This document shows, one piece after another, positions 26,309-34,790 of a stretch of 64,000 nt of DNA (positions within the stretch are counted from its first letter, which is position 1; the number at the start of each line of letters is the position of its first letter). The notes under the pieces were generated by a model, which worked only from the letters and a program-made list of their open reading frames with translations, ran no database searches and was not told where the DNA came from. A program made the position numbers and the translations under genes. Origin of the DNA: Flexivirga aerilata (GTDB lineage: Bacteria; Actinomycetota; Actinomycetes; Actinomycetales; Dermatophilaceae); NCBI RefSeq assembly GCF_013002715.1, contig NZ_JABENB010000003.1, positions 62,001-126,000 of the forward strand, given 5' to 3'.

Positions 26309-26329
26309 TGCACTACTTGTGCACTACTT
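26309..26329. repeat. tandem direct repeats upstream of int
   Basis: TGCACTACTT occurs at 26309-26318 and again at 26320-26329 (11-bp period), 21 bp ahead of the integrase start. Such repeats can be arm-type integrase sites or an autoregulatory site. Confidence 0.45.
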
Positions 26330-26445
26330 CGGTGGACAACAGAGGCAACATTCGTCACCACCTGTCCACGTCAGAGTTCTGCATCGCCGCAGGTCAGAAG
26401 CATTTTACCCGGTAATTGCACGTGCAGCAGAAATCCGAAGTTGAG

Positions 26446-26471
26446 TGGTTCGATCCCAGTATCGTCCACCA
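26446..26471 (+). other. tRNA/tmRNA 3'-end fragment, likely attachment-site end
   Basis: The sequence GTGGTTCGATCCCAGT, followed by an acceptor strand and CCACCA at 26466-26471, looks like a T-arm plus 3' acceptor end with encoded CCA. No 5' half of a tRNA lies upstream; AT-richer integrase-flank sequence is found instead. It is followed at once by a rho-independent terminator. This is what remains when an element integrates into the 3' end of a tRNA or tmRNA gene. The T-stem has one mismatch, so the RNA type is unsure. Confidence 0.6.
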
Positions 26472-26481
26472 GCCGAAAACG

Positions 26482-26516
26482 GCCCCTGATCTGCGGAAAC
26501 GCAGGCCAGGGGCTTT
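26482..26516 (+). terminator. rho-independent terminator after the tRNA-like end
   Basis: Outer stem GCCCCTG (26482-26488) pairs with CAGGGGC (26507-26513). The inner stem CTGCG/CGCAG closes a GAAA tetraloop, with a symmetric 2-nt bulge, followed by TTT. Confidence 0.75.
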
Positions 26517-26520
26517 GCCG

Positions 26521-26885
26521 TGTGCCCAGCACGGAACCTGTGTGCTACTTCGTCGGCCGGCTTCCTGACGTCTTGATGGGACCCGGCAGCGCGATAACGC
26601 TCCGGGTCCTGACGACAGCCGAAGGGGCTGACCCAACTTGCGGAGTACGGCATCAGGACCGCCTGGTGTAGCAGCAACTTCGCAGCGAGGTGTTGTTCGC
26701 CGCCCATTCACTGGTCCCGCTCGACTGCGACATCCCACCGGACGAGTCCTTTGAGCGACGCTTGTTGTCGCGGTCGTTCGCTGATGGGGGTCGAACGATT
26801 CTGTTGTTTGCGTTGACCGCATGGTGCGACGGGAGCTGGCATGCTCCCCAAGGGGCCTCACTACTTCAGCGAACGGCCCTTCAAC
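26521..26885. other. intergenic, no gene seen
   Basis: No supported coding frame. The words TGTGCTACTTCG around 26540 resemble the repeats upstream of int, but imperfectly. Confidence 0.4.
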
Positions 26886-28424
26886 TCACGCGCCGGCGCA
26901 GGTTCGTTGCCCATCGCGCGCGGTTGTGGTTGTGACGTCGGCACTCTGCACTCGGACTGTGTGGCGCCGGTCTGCGTTCGCGGGGTCCCATATCCACAGG
27001 TTGTCGTCTGAAGAGGGGAGAATCAGTACCGGGTGCGAGGTGGGGAGCGGGCCGTTCTGGACAGCTGGTGCCTCGGTGATCGGTGTGACGCAAACTCGGT
27101 TCAATTCAAGCCCTAGATACCACTCGGGTTTCGTGTTATGGATCGCGGCTCGCTGAGCGTCTTTTCGGGCCGAATCAACTTCGGTGAGCGATGTCTGCAA
27201 CACCGTGATTCCGTACACAACGACAACCAATAGCATCATACTCGCGGACAAGGCGACACCGCCAGAGCCGAGGCGGAAATAGTAGGTCCACCCCGTGACT
27301 CCGGTGGCAATTGCCAGGATAAGCAGGAGGATACCGAGGGGTTTGGCAATTATGAACATTTTCATCAGTCCGGTCGTCGCCAGGGCACCATCGGGTAGCC
27401 CGAACCCATCGGCGTACGCAGACCAGAGGAGGTAGGGCATCCAGGAGACGATAAACACGCTGGGTGCGGCGATCGTGAGGATGCGGCCGAGCCCGCCCCA
27501 AAGCCATGGAATCGCTTGGAGGTGCACCGCACCCCAGCAGATCCCCAGCGTTGCAGCCATGACCACGATGTAGCGCAGTTGGCTGCCACCGTTGGGCGGT
27601 GGGTTGCTCATCCATTCGAAGCCGAACGCCATCGCGCCGAGGCTTATCGCAAGCCTGCCGACGATGCCCTTACGCCAGCGGTCTCGGCGAACACTGTCAG
27701 TCAGTGGGCTGAGAAAGAGCACGCTTGTCGGTAGCGAGGCGATGAGCAGCGAGAGCCTCCAACTCAGGAAGTCGCCGGCGATGAATACACCAGATCCAAA
27801 GGCGATGCTGAGGCCGACTATGAGGCTAACCGCGATGGCAACGTCGCGGGCGGTTGGCAGGGGGGCTCGAGCTACGTGGGGCGTCGGGGCAGGGCCTAGC
27901 GCGCGGCGGAGGTGTTGGGCATGGTGGTCCCAGTTCACTTGTCCGGCGACAACGGATCCGGCGAGGACATCGCGCGCCCTCTGTTCGAACACCTCCGCAT
28001 CACGCGCGGCTGGGCCTTCGAGTTCTTCAACACGTATGGTGCGTGCGGGTACGGCAACGCTGTGCCCGGTGGAGAAAAGGCCGATCGATGTCATTGATCG
28101 CCAAAGCCACGCTGGGTGGAACCATTGTGGTTTGTTCCAGTCGATGAAGTACTGCGCCCCACGGTGATACGGCGTGTCGACTCGTGCTGCTTCAACAGCC
28201 GATGCGCTCACCGCCCCTGCCAGCGCTGATTCGACCATTTGTACGGCGGTCGAACGGGCGACATTCTTCGCGACTGAGACGAGCTCTATATCGACGATGT
28301 GGTGATCCGACCTCGCGTCGCTAGCAAGCAGCCAACCATGTCGGTCGGCGATGTGCTTGAAGTGGCTCAAGTCACGCTCTGGGGCCCAAAGTCGGACGAC
28401 CACCAGGACGCGTCGTGCGCTCAT
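26886..28424 (-). CDS. large polytopic membrane protein of unknown function
   Basis: A 512-residue protein from ATG 28424. A soluble N-terminal domain (about 1-200) has a beta-alpha start (VLVVVRLWAPERDLSHF). About eight membrane helices follow (about 203-420), then a polar C-terminal domain of about 90 residues. No enzyme or transporter motif is recognisable. It is divergent from a TetR gene and is preceded by a very short ORF on the same strand. Codon bias is weaker than in the chromosomal part, pointing to acquired DNA. Confidence 0.7.
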   Translation of the reverse strand: MSARRVLVVVRLWAPERDLSHFKHIADRHGWLLASDARSDHHIVDIELVSVAKNVARSTAVQMVESALAGAVSASAVEAARVDTPYHRGAQYFIDWNKPQWFHPAWLWRSMTSIGLFSTGHSVAVPARTIRVEELEGPAARDAEVFEQRARDVLAGSVVAGQVNWDHHAQHLRRALGPAPTPHVARAPLPTARDVAIAVSLIVGLSIAFGSGVFIAGDFLSWRLSLLIASLPTSVLFLSPLTDSVRRDRWRKGIVGRLAISLGAMAFGFEWMSNPPPNGGSQLRYIVVMAATLGICWGAVHLQAIPWLWGGLGRILTIAAPSVFIVSWMPYLLWSAYADGFGLPDGALATTGLMKMFIIAKPLGILLLILAIATGVTGWTYYFRLGSGGVALSASMMLLVVVVYGITVLQTSLTEVDSARKDAQRAAIHNTKPEWYLGLELNRVCVTPITEAPAVQNGPLPTSHPVLILPSSDDNLWIWDPANADRRHTVRVQSADVTTTTARDGQRTCAGA

Positions 28425-28473
28425 GATGTAAGCAACTTGGCACTGGCGTCGGCCGCGCACGAAGAGCGCACGG

Positions 28474-28566
28474 TCAGACAATCGTGCCGTGGTGGTCGGC
28501 GTATGCGAGGTTCTTGAAGAAGATGCCGATCTTGCGAATCGCGTTCGTGAGAGTGTCCTTGACCAT
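28474..28566 (-). CDS. 30-residue cationic amphipathic peptide ORF
   Basis: A short frame starting MVKDTLTNAIRKIG and ending DHHGTIV. Hydrophobic residues fall at 2, 6, 9/10, 13, 16/17 and 20, with Lys/Arg on the other face, giving an amphipathic helix of net positive charge. Third codon positions are G or C in 25 of 29 codons after Met, a coding-like signature. GAGG lies about 12 bp upstream of the ATG. It is on the same strand as, and 49 bp ahead of, the large membrane protein gene. It may be a leader or secreted peptide, or a fragment; function unknown. Confidence 0.5.
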   Translation of the reverse strand: MVKDTLTNAIRKIGIFFKNLAYADHHGTIV

Positions 28567-28670
28567 TTTTCAAGCATCCTCGGGGCTACCCGCCCTGGTA
28601 CGGAACCTGGACGATGCTGGACGAGCTCCACTTGCTGACTGTCGTGCGTCGTGACAGGCTGGTGACTCCT

Positions 28671-29255
28671 ATGGCGGATGTGAAGCACTTCGATGTCGAC
28701 GGAGTGCTGGCGAAGGCGGAGCTGACGTTCTGGTCAAGAGGCTGGGCGTCTACCGGGGTAGCTGAGCTCGTGAAGCAAACAGGATTGTCAAAGTCCAGCC
28801 TGTACTCGACGTTCGGCGGCAAAGGTTCGCTGTACGAGGCTGCGCTCGGCCGTTACGTGGCGCGGCGCTCGAGGTCCAGCTTCGCTCGCCTGCATGAGCC
28901 ATCAGCGGACCTTGAGTCTGTTGCAGTATTCTTCGACACACTGGTCCGCTCGCGTTGTGAAGGTGACTTCGCACGCTGGGGATGTTTCGTGACAAACGCT
29001 CAAGTGGAACCAGGCGTCCCGGCAGGTACATCGGACCTCATCGTCCGGCACAACCGCATGTTGCGCGAAGGTCTACGACACGCACTCCTTCGGGCCCATG
29101 CACAAGGGCAACTTCGGGAGGATGCCGCAGTCGATCAGTATGTCGACATGTTTGCACTATTGGCGTACGCAGTGAATGTGCGTTCTCGTGCGGGCGAGTC
29201 CAGCAATGCACTGGGGGCCGCCGTAGCGGGGGCGCTTCACGCTGTCGGGTCGTAA
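28671..29255 (+). CDS. TetR-family transcriptional regulator
   Basis: A 194-residue repressor. The N-terminal HTH reads GWASTGVAELVKQTGLSKSS, then LYSTFGGKGSLYEAAL. The ligand domain carries FARWGCFVTNAQVE, as in the AcrR-like TetR_C group that senses small organic molecules. The start at ATG 28671 fits the domain boundary. It is divergent from the membrane protein/peptide unit and convergent with the HTH/P-loop gene, overlapping its 3' end by 19 bp. Confidence 0.88.
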   Translation: MADVKHFDVDGVLAKAELTFWSRGWASTGVAELVKQTGLSKSSLYSTFGGKGSLYEAALGRYVARRSRSSFARLHEPSADLESVAVFFDTLVRSRCEGDFARWGCFVTNAQVEPGVPAGTSDLIVRHNRMLREGLRHALLRAHAQGQLREDAAVDQYVDMFALLAYAVNVRSRAGESSNALGAAVAGALHAVGS

Positions 29256-30517
29256 CGCTCTGAGAGGTGACTGTGACGGAGGGCTGTCGGCGGTTCTCCC
29301 ACCTTCACCAGTTCCGCCGTATGGGCGCGGACAATAGGGACGAGTTGACCCGTGGCTCCGTTGAAATCGATCAGATGGGCAGCGGCGAGCGCTTCGAGCG
29401 ACTGGAGGGTCTGTTTGCTGCTCAGGCATGCCGAGAGCGCCAGTCGGCGGGCAGTAATTGGATGGCTTTGACACCACATCATTCGTAGAACGTGCCGGTC
29501 TTGACAGCGCAGGTCGGCTATCGCGTCGTCGAGCCGGGAGCGCATGCTGCGTAAGGCAATTGTGCCTGCGCTGATGAGGTAGTCGGCAGCAGACCAAGCC
29601 GGGTGAGTCGCCGCATGCGAATTGAGCGCCTGCAACGGTACGGCGAGACCACCCAAGCGTTCAGCGATCGTGGCGGCATCTGTCGCTGACACTTCGATCT
29701 TGTTGCAGCGCAGGATGCGTGCGACGTCGACACCGGTGATGGTCGGCGGTGTCAGGGTCACGGCGTGCGAGGAGAGGCGAGTGGTGCTTGTTGTGATGAG
29801 CACGCCACCCTTCTGGAGCGCCATGAGTGCGTCGAGCTGCATCTGGTCGGTCAGGCCGTCAACGAGAACAATGGGTGAGGATGACTCCGTGAGGTGCGCC
29901 CATCGGGTCGCGGGATCAGTCTGGTTTCCTCCCGGTTCGGCGTCAGCAAGCAGTTTTGCGAGGATGCCTGCGGCGGGCTCGTGCGGCTCTGGCGTCAGAG
30001 CCAGGTGCGGCTGGCGAGAGCCCGCTTCGCGAGCAACCGCGTTTGCGAAGGTGGTCAATCCGGAGCCGGGTAGGCCATGGATCAGAATGCTGCGGTTCCC
30101 ACTGCGTCCTGCTCGTTCGAGGACGCCCCGCGCACCAACCACGGGTGTCACGTGCGTGTGGGTTTCGGCCAGGCGCGCCACCGGCGAGCTGCCGCGCAGG
30201 GGGCGCCGCTCACGCCCGAATACCGCTTCCCACTCGCGCAGTTCAGCAGGCCGGTCATCGAGGAGCACCTCGATGAGGAACCACACCACTTCTAGGTTGG
30301 GCCGTCGTCGGCTGGGATCGAACAGCGCGGCGACAGTTGAGCGTGCGGGGATCTCTGAGTCCGGGATGCCGGCTGTCCGCATGCGCTGGCGCAACCTCTG
30401 GGTGAGCTTGGTGAACGAGGGGGAGCCGCACGCCGCGCGAAGGCGGCAGAGTTCGCCGATGAACTGGCTGACGTCGTCTTGTGCTGCGACTCCCCGCCGC
30501 TCTGAAACGTCTTGCAT
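29237..30517 (-). CDS. HTH plus NB-ARC-like P-loop regulator with non-canonical Walker A
   Basis: A 426-residue cytoplasmic protein. The N-terminal helical domain (about 8-105) resembles XRE-type HTH modules of actinobacterial STAND regulators (FTKLTQRLRQRMRTAG, then ARSTVAALFDPSRRRP). The central P-loop region has ILIHGLPGSGLTTFANAVA, where Leu replaces the Walker A lysine, and a Walker B-like SSPIVLVDGL. A C-terminal winged-helix-like region ends the protein. It is divergent from the OsmC operon and may control it. Nucleotide hydrolysis is doubtful without the lysine. Confidence 0.7.
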   Translation of the reverse strand: MQDVSERRGVAAQDDVSQFIGELCRLRAACGSPSFTKLTQRLRQRMRTAGIPDSEIPARSTVAALFDPSRRRPNLEVVWFLIEVLLDDRPAELREWEAVFGRERRPLRGSSPVARLAETHTHVTPVVGARGVLERAGRSGNRSILIHGLPGSGLTTFANAVAREAGSRQPHLALTPEPHEPAAGILAKLLADAEPGGNQTDPATRWAHLTESSSPIVLVDGLTDQMQLDALMALQKGGVLITTSTTRLSSHAVTLTPPTITGVDVARILRCNKIEVSATDAATIAERLGGLAVPLQALNSHAATHPAWSAADYLISAGTIALRSMRSRLDDAIADLRCQDRHVLRMMWCQSHPITARRLALSACLSSKQTLQSLEALAAAHLIDFNGATGQLVPIVRAHTAELVKVGEPPTALRHSHLSERYDPTA

Positions 30518-30751
30518 GTCCCACCCCGCATCCAGGACCGATCGGTACAAGTTGACTTCAGTCTGAACCGACAGGCAAGGGCGAGTAGGAAAAGGGCGGT
30601 GTGATATAGGCCACAGACGGCGATTCGGGTGTCGGCTACCGCGATACGGACGGCGAATCCGAGATTGTCCAGCGTCGTCCCGGAATGCCACGACGTCCCG
30701 ATCCGTCTGCTGACCATCAGTCACACGAGATCAACGTGGAGAGGCATCAAG

Positions 30752-31195
30752 ATGGGTATGGATATCGAGGTCGCGGTCGCAACCGTCGGGGAGACATCGG
30801 CGATGGCGACGGCCCGGCAGCACACGGTGCGGATCGACAGACCGACAGCAAAGGGTGGCTCCGACAGCGGCGCGATGGGCGGCGAGCTTCTGCTCGCCGC
30901 CCTCGGGGGATGCTTCATGAGCAATCTACAAGCGGCGCTCGGGCAAGAGGGCTTCGCGACAGGGCCGGATGACGTCCAGTTGGGCGTGATCGGCACGCTC
31001 GCGTCGGCGCCAGCCCGGTTCGAGACGATCAGAGTCGAGGTGCGAGTCCGGCCGGGAATGGACCTCCCGCCCGAGACGCTGGCTAAATGCATCACGAAGG
31101 CACGGCGTGGGTGCATCGTGCACAACACACTGGGGTCCGGCGCACGGGTGACTGTCACCGACGCTTCGGAACTCGCTGAATCGAGTTCGCAGTGA
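30752..31195 (+). CDS. OsmC/Ohr-family protein
   Basis: A 147-residue cytoplasmic protein of the OsmC superfamily. The two reactive cysteines are in ALGGCFMSNLQAAL and ARRGCIVHNTLG, the usual helix-borne pair that reduces organic hydroperoxides. It begins at ATG 30752 after GAGAGG; longer upstream frames have no domain support. Its stop overlaps the flavoprotein start by GTGA, so it is the first of four coupled genes. Confidence 0.85.
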   Translation: MGMDIEVAVATVGETSAMATARQHTVRIDRPTAKGGSDSGAMGGELLLAALGGCFMSNLQAALGQEGFATGPDDVQLGVIGTLASAPARFETIRVEVRVRPGMDLPPETLAKCITKARRGCIVHNTLGSGARVTVTDASELAESSSQ

Positions 31196-33153
31196 CTGCG
31201 CAAGCGGCCGTCGTGATCGTCGGTGGCGGTTTCTCCGGAACGGTGACAGCGATGCGACTCGCCCGTCATACGACGATTCCGCTGCGCATCACGGTCCTGG
31301 AGAAGGAGCCTGGCACGATGTTCGGCGGGCTCGCTTATGGGTGGGACGTCACCACCTGGGATCACATGCTCAACATTCAAGCCGGCCGCATCACCCTCTT
31401 TCGGGAGCGGGCCGAAGACTTCCTGATATGGGCGAACGGCGAAGCCGACCGAGCGCACTGGCCAGACCGATGGAGGTATCGCCGATTCGAGATCTCAACA
31501 GTCGTCCCGCGGCGGATCTTCAAACAGTATCTGCAGGAACGTCTTGATACTGCCGTTCAAGAAAGCGGCGGCCTGGTTGAGCTCGAGATCCGTTACGGAC
31601 GTGTCACGGCCCTTGCCGGCCAGCGAGGTCAGCACGTTCTCAACTACATCGACCACGCGAACGGATCGGTGAACACGATCCACGCAGGCAGCGTCGTGTT
31701 GGCCACCGGTCACCTCCCACCGCAGACGCCGCCCTTCCTCGAGGTCGCGAATGGGCACCCGGGCTACCTCGCAGACCAGTACGTCCCATCAGCGCAGCAA
31801 TGGTTCGCCGAGCTGAACCAAGACGCCGAGGTGATCGTGTGGGGAAGTGCGCTATCCGCGTTCGATGCTGTGGTTTCCCTTGTGCACCACGGTTATCGGG
31901 GACGCATCACCATCTGCTCCCGGGGCGGAAATATGCACGACACCTACCCGGCCGACCACCAGCACGACATCTGGCAGGTGCGGCGGCCACCGTTCTTGGA
32001 CAAGCAGGTTCTGACAGCCCAGGACGTAGTGGTCGGTGTCGAGCGTGAATTCCAGCACCTGAAGGACACCATCCCGGGTGCGAGGCGCCTCACCCAAGCC
32101 GTATTCGCCGAGCGAGTGATGAAGGCGTGGGAGCCGTATGTCGTTGAACTGGCTGCGCGGCTCGACCCGGCCCAGGTGACGTGGCTACTGGACAGGTACA
32201 AGAGCTTGATCGTGACCAACCGGACGAGCACGGTCCCTGAGATCGGCGACGTGGTCCGTGAACGCATGGTCGACTATCCGGGTGCCCCGGCGATGATTCG
32301 CCAAGTCGCGACGCCGGTCGACGGTGTCGGGGTCAAGGACGGCCGGTTCGTCGTAACCTTCGGCGACGGCAAGGTGCTATGCGCCGATTACATGGTGAAT
32401 GCGATGGGCAATCGCGCCGACTATCGCGTTTCACACAACGAACTGTGGTCAAAGCTTGTGGGACACGGTGACGGTCGCCTCGTAGCCGCCCATCCGGTTA
32501 CGGGGCGAGGAATTGAAGTCACCGAGGATGGCCGGCCCGTCGCGCCGTGCGGCACGCCTGCATCTGGTGTTTTCTGTGTTGGCCCCATGAGGCAGGGAGA
32601 CGAAATCACCCGGCGCGGTCGGCTGGGCGCCTTCGTGTTCAGTATCGGAACGCTCCGGAATCAGTGCTTCGAGGTCGCCGCGGCTGTCCTTCATCACCTG
32701 ATGACCGAAGACGGGGCCGGGGTTGAGCAGCTGGAGCCGCGGCACGCACAGCTGTACGCGAAGGCGCAGGCGTGGGTTCAAGAAGATCTCGACGAGACCG
32801 TCCGGGACTATCTGACGGGGTCTGACCCGGCCGGTCGCCGGGCAAGCTGGCACGACGCCGAAAGGCGTGTATCTGCCGCCGTCGTGAGCATGTCGATCGA
32901 AGCGGATGTCTCAGAACAGACTGTGCGCGCACTGTTCCGGGCAGCGTGGCGTCAGCTCGAGATTGATGTGATCCACGGAATCTGCGACATCCGTAAGCTG
33001 TCAACGTGGCAGGGCGAGACTTTCCAGTCGATGGCTCTACGTCAGGGTGACACCGCCGGGGGGGATGCCACGACCCGCCACGCCTCCGGGACGCCCGAGA
33101 TGCAAGACGACTCGCTGGCGACTCACACCGTGGACATGGCGGCAGCCCAGTGA
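31192..33153 (+). CDS. large FAD/NAD(P)-binding oxidoreductase
   Basis: A 653-residue flavoprotein. The FAD motif VVIVGGGFSGTVTAMRLA is at the start, the FMO-like VVLATGHLP in the middle, and a second dinucleotide motif VIVWGSALSAFDAVV follows. The late FAD segment is SGVFCVGPMRQGDE. It is related to the NAD_binding_9/HpyO group of FAD proteins rather than classical BVMOs. A helical C-terminal extension of about 110 residues (from about 535) has no recognised domain. Substrate unknown. It overlaps both neighbours by GTGA. Confidence 0.85.
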   Translation: MTAQAAVVIVGGGFSGTVTAMRLARHTTIPLRITVLEKEPGTMFGGLAYGWDVTTWDHMLNIQAGRITLFRERAEDFLIWANGEADRAHWPDRWRYRRFEISTVVPRRIFKQYLQERLDTAVQESGGLVELEIRYGRVTALAGQRGQHVLNYIDHANGSVNTIHAGSVVLATGHLPPQTPPFLEVANGHPGYLADQYVPSAQQWFAELNQDAEVIVWGSALSAFDAVVSLVHHGYRGRITICSRGGNMHDTYPADHQHDIWQVRRPPFLDKQVLTAQDVVVGVEREFQHLKDTIPGARRLTQAVFAERVMKAWEPYVVELAARLDPAQVTWLLDRYKSLIVTNRTSTVPEIGDVVRERMVDYPGAPAMIRQVATPVDGVGVKDGRFVVTFGDGKVLCADYMVNAMGNRADYRVSHNELWSKLVGHGDGRLVAAHPVTGRGIEVTEDGRPVAPCGTPASGVFCVGPMRQGDEITRRGRLGAFVFSIGTLRNQCFEVAAAVLHHLMTEDGAGVEQLEPRHAQLYAKAQAWVQEDLDETVRDYLTGSDPAGRRASWHDAERRVSAAVVSMSIEADVSEQTVRALFRAAWRQLEIDVIHGICDIRKLSTWQGETFQSMALRQGDTAGGDATTRHASGTPEMQDDSLATHTVDMAAAQ

Positions 33154-34790
33154 CCACCGTCCTGACCGACGAGCAACTGTCGCGGCTCTACCTAGTCCGC
33201 CACGGTGAGTCGACGTGTAACACGGTTCATCGGATTGCAGGCATGAAAGATGCGCCACTCACGCGACTTGGACGTGCTCAGGCTGCGATGGCTGCTCGGA
33301 GTTTACGAGGGGTACACATCGATCTCGTTGTGAGTTCACCGCTTTCACGAGCGAGTTCCACGGCTGACGCGGTGTTCGACTCGACAAGAGAGAATGTTGT
33401 GCCTCGAAGGGTCCAAGATCCGCGGCTGATGGAACGGGACTTTGGTGCCTGGACCCTTCACAGCAAGGCAATCCTTCAACGGGAATACGGCGTTGCCGCG
33501 TACGAGAGCGCGATGAACGGAGACAGCGCGTTGCTTGGTGCCGCCGAGACCTTCGGCGGGTTCACGAAGCGCGTGCTGGACAGCTTCGCCGACATCGTCG
33601 TGCCTGCCTTGCAGCAGGGGCAGGCGGTGTGCGTTGTTGCGCACAAGTACGTCATCGAGCTCCTGGCGCGCGAGGTACTCCAACAGGACCACGGCACCGC
33701 CTACGATCTTCGGCTACCCAATTCGCAGGCAATACCTGGCGGGAAGGTCGCGAAGTACGTCGCCCGAGAGAGTCGTCGAGCCAACATCGCCCGTGATTGG
33801 GTTGTGGTGCAGCACGCGGCGTTGATCGCGGGATCCCTAATCGCCGGTGTTCTGTGCGGAGCCATCACAGGAAACCTTCAGCCGCCATGGTGGGCAATGC
33901 TGATAATGCTGGTCGTCGCGACTGTCATCACGATAACCCGGGTCGAAGTCGAAGATGCCGCCAAATACTCGTTTTCGGTCTCAAGCGCGCGTCGACTCGC
34001 ATTGCGGTTCATCGGATTACCGATCGTGGTGCTCACCGCCCTGGCGATTGCCGGCGCACCCCCCACCGCCCTTGTTGCGGCTTTGGTGAGCTCGATCGCG
34101 CCCTGCTCGGTGGTTAGCGCCACCGTCAGTCGCTGCCAAGGAGGGATGGTCACCCCGACGTACGCCGACATCGTTGCTTCGTCCGTGCTAGTCGTTGTGA
34201 CACTTCCCCTTGGAATCTGGCTGGTGACCGGCACCCCGCAGTGGGGCGCGACAGCAGTGGGCGTCGCAGCGACAACAGGCAGCGTGCTTCTAGCCGATCT
34301 GGTCGTCCGTGCGTTACGTAGCCGGAGACCGATTCAGACGGGGCGCTTCTCCGAGCGTCACGGGTACCTGGCAGTGGTCCTACTCGCCGCATTCGCGTTT
34401 CTCGCGGGCACCTCGCTTCACCTGGCCGACAGCCTGAGGTTCGGTTTGCTCTCTGTAGGGATTGTCCTGTGTTACCGGATCGTTTCCCGCGGGCTGACAA
34501 GGAGTGGGGGAGTGGAGGCTGTGGACGACTACCTGGCGTTCGCCTACCCCAACCTCTTTTTTATGATCCTCGTCTTCCAGCAGCTCGGCTTCGGCTCCGA
34601 TGCGCAGGTTGCGTCGTGGGCGATTGTTCCGATGTTCCTTGCCGCGCTGTTCGATGCCCGGTACGTGCCGCGTCTGGAACTCTCACCAGAAGATCCTAGA
34701 TGGTTGTCCGCGCTCGGCATCGTCCAGAACCAAGTGGAGTCGCCGGTCAGCGCGGCCGCAGGAGGTGGACGATGCATAACCCACAAATGA
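33150..34790 (+). CDS. histidine phosphatase fused to a multi-pass membrane domain
   Basis: A 546-residue fusion. Residues 1-210 form a phosphoglycerate-mutase-type histidine phosphatase: nucleophile H18 in LVRHGES, R67 in SSPLSRA, E95 in LMERDFG and second catalytic H165 in VVAHKYVIE (the usual following Gly is Lys). From about 220 there are nine or ten hydrophobic helices to about 510. One segment (VSSIAPCSVVSATVSRCQGG) recalls BASS-type carriers, but the family is unassigned. The phosphatase domain should be cytoplasmic. The two parts are in one uninterrupted frame. Confidence 0.8.
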   Translation: MTTVLTDEQLSRLYLVRHGESTCNTVHRIAGMKDAPLTRLGRAQAAMAARSLRGVHIDLVVSSPLSRASSTADAVFDSTRENVVPRRVQDPRLMERDFGAWTLHSKAILQREYGVAAYESAMNGDSALLGAAETFGGFTKRVLDSFADIVVPALQQGQAVCVVAHKYVIELLAREVLQQDHGTAYDLRLPNSQAIPGGKVAKYVARESRRANIARDWVVVQHAALIAGSLIAGVLCGAITGNLQPPWWAMLIMLVVATVITITRVEVEDAAKYSFSVSSARRLALRFIGLPIVVLTALAIAGAPPTALVAALVSSIAPCSVVSATVSRCQGGMVTPTYADIVASSVLVVVTLPLGIWLVTGTPQWGATAVGVAATTGSVLLADLVVRALRSRRPIQTGRFSERHGYLAVVLLAAFAFLAGTSLHLADSLRFGLLSVGIVLCYRIVSRGLTRSGGVEAVDDYLAFAYPNLFFMILVFQQLGFGSDAQVASWAIVPMFLAALFDARYVPRLELSPEDPRWLSALGIVQNQVESPVSAAAGGGRCITHK

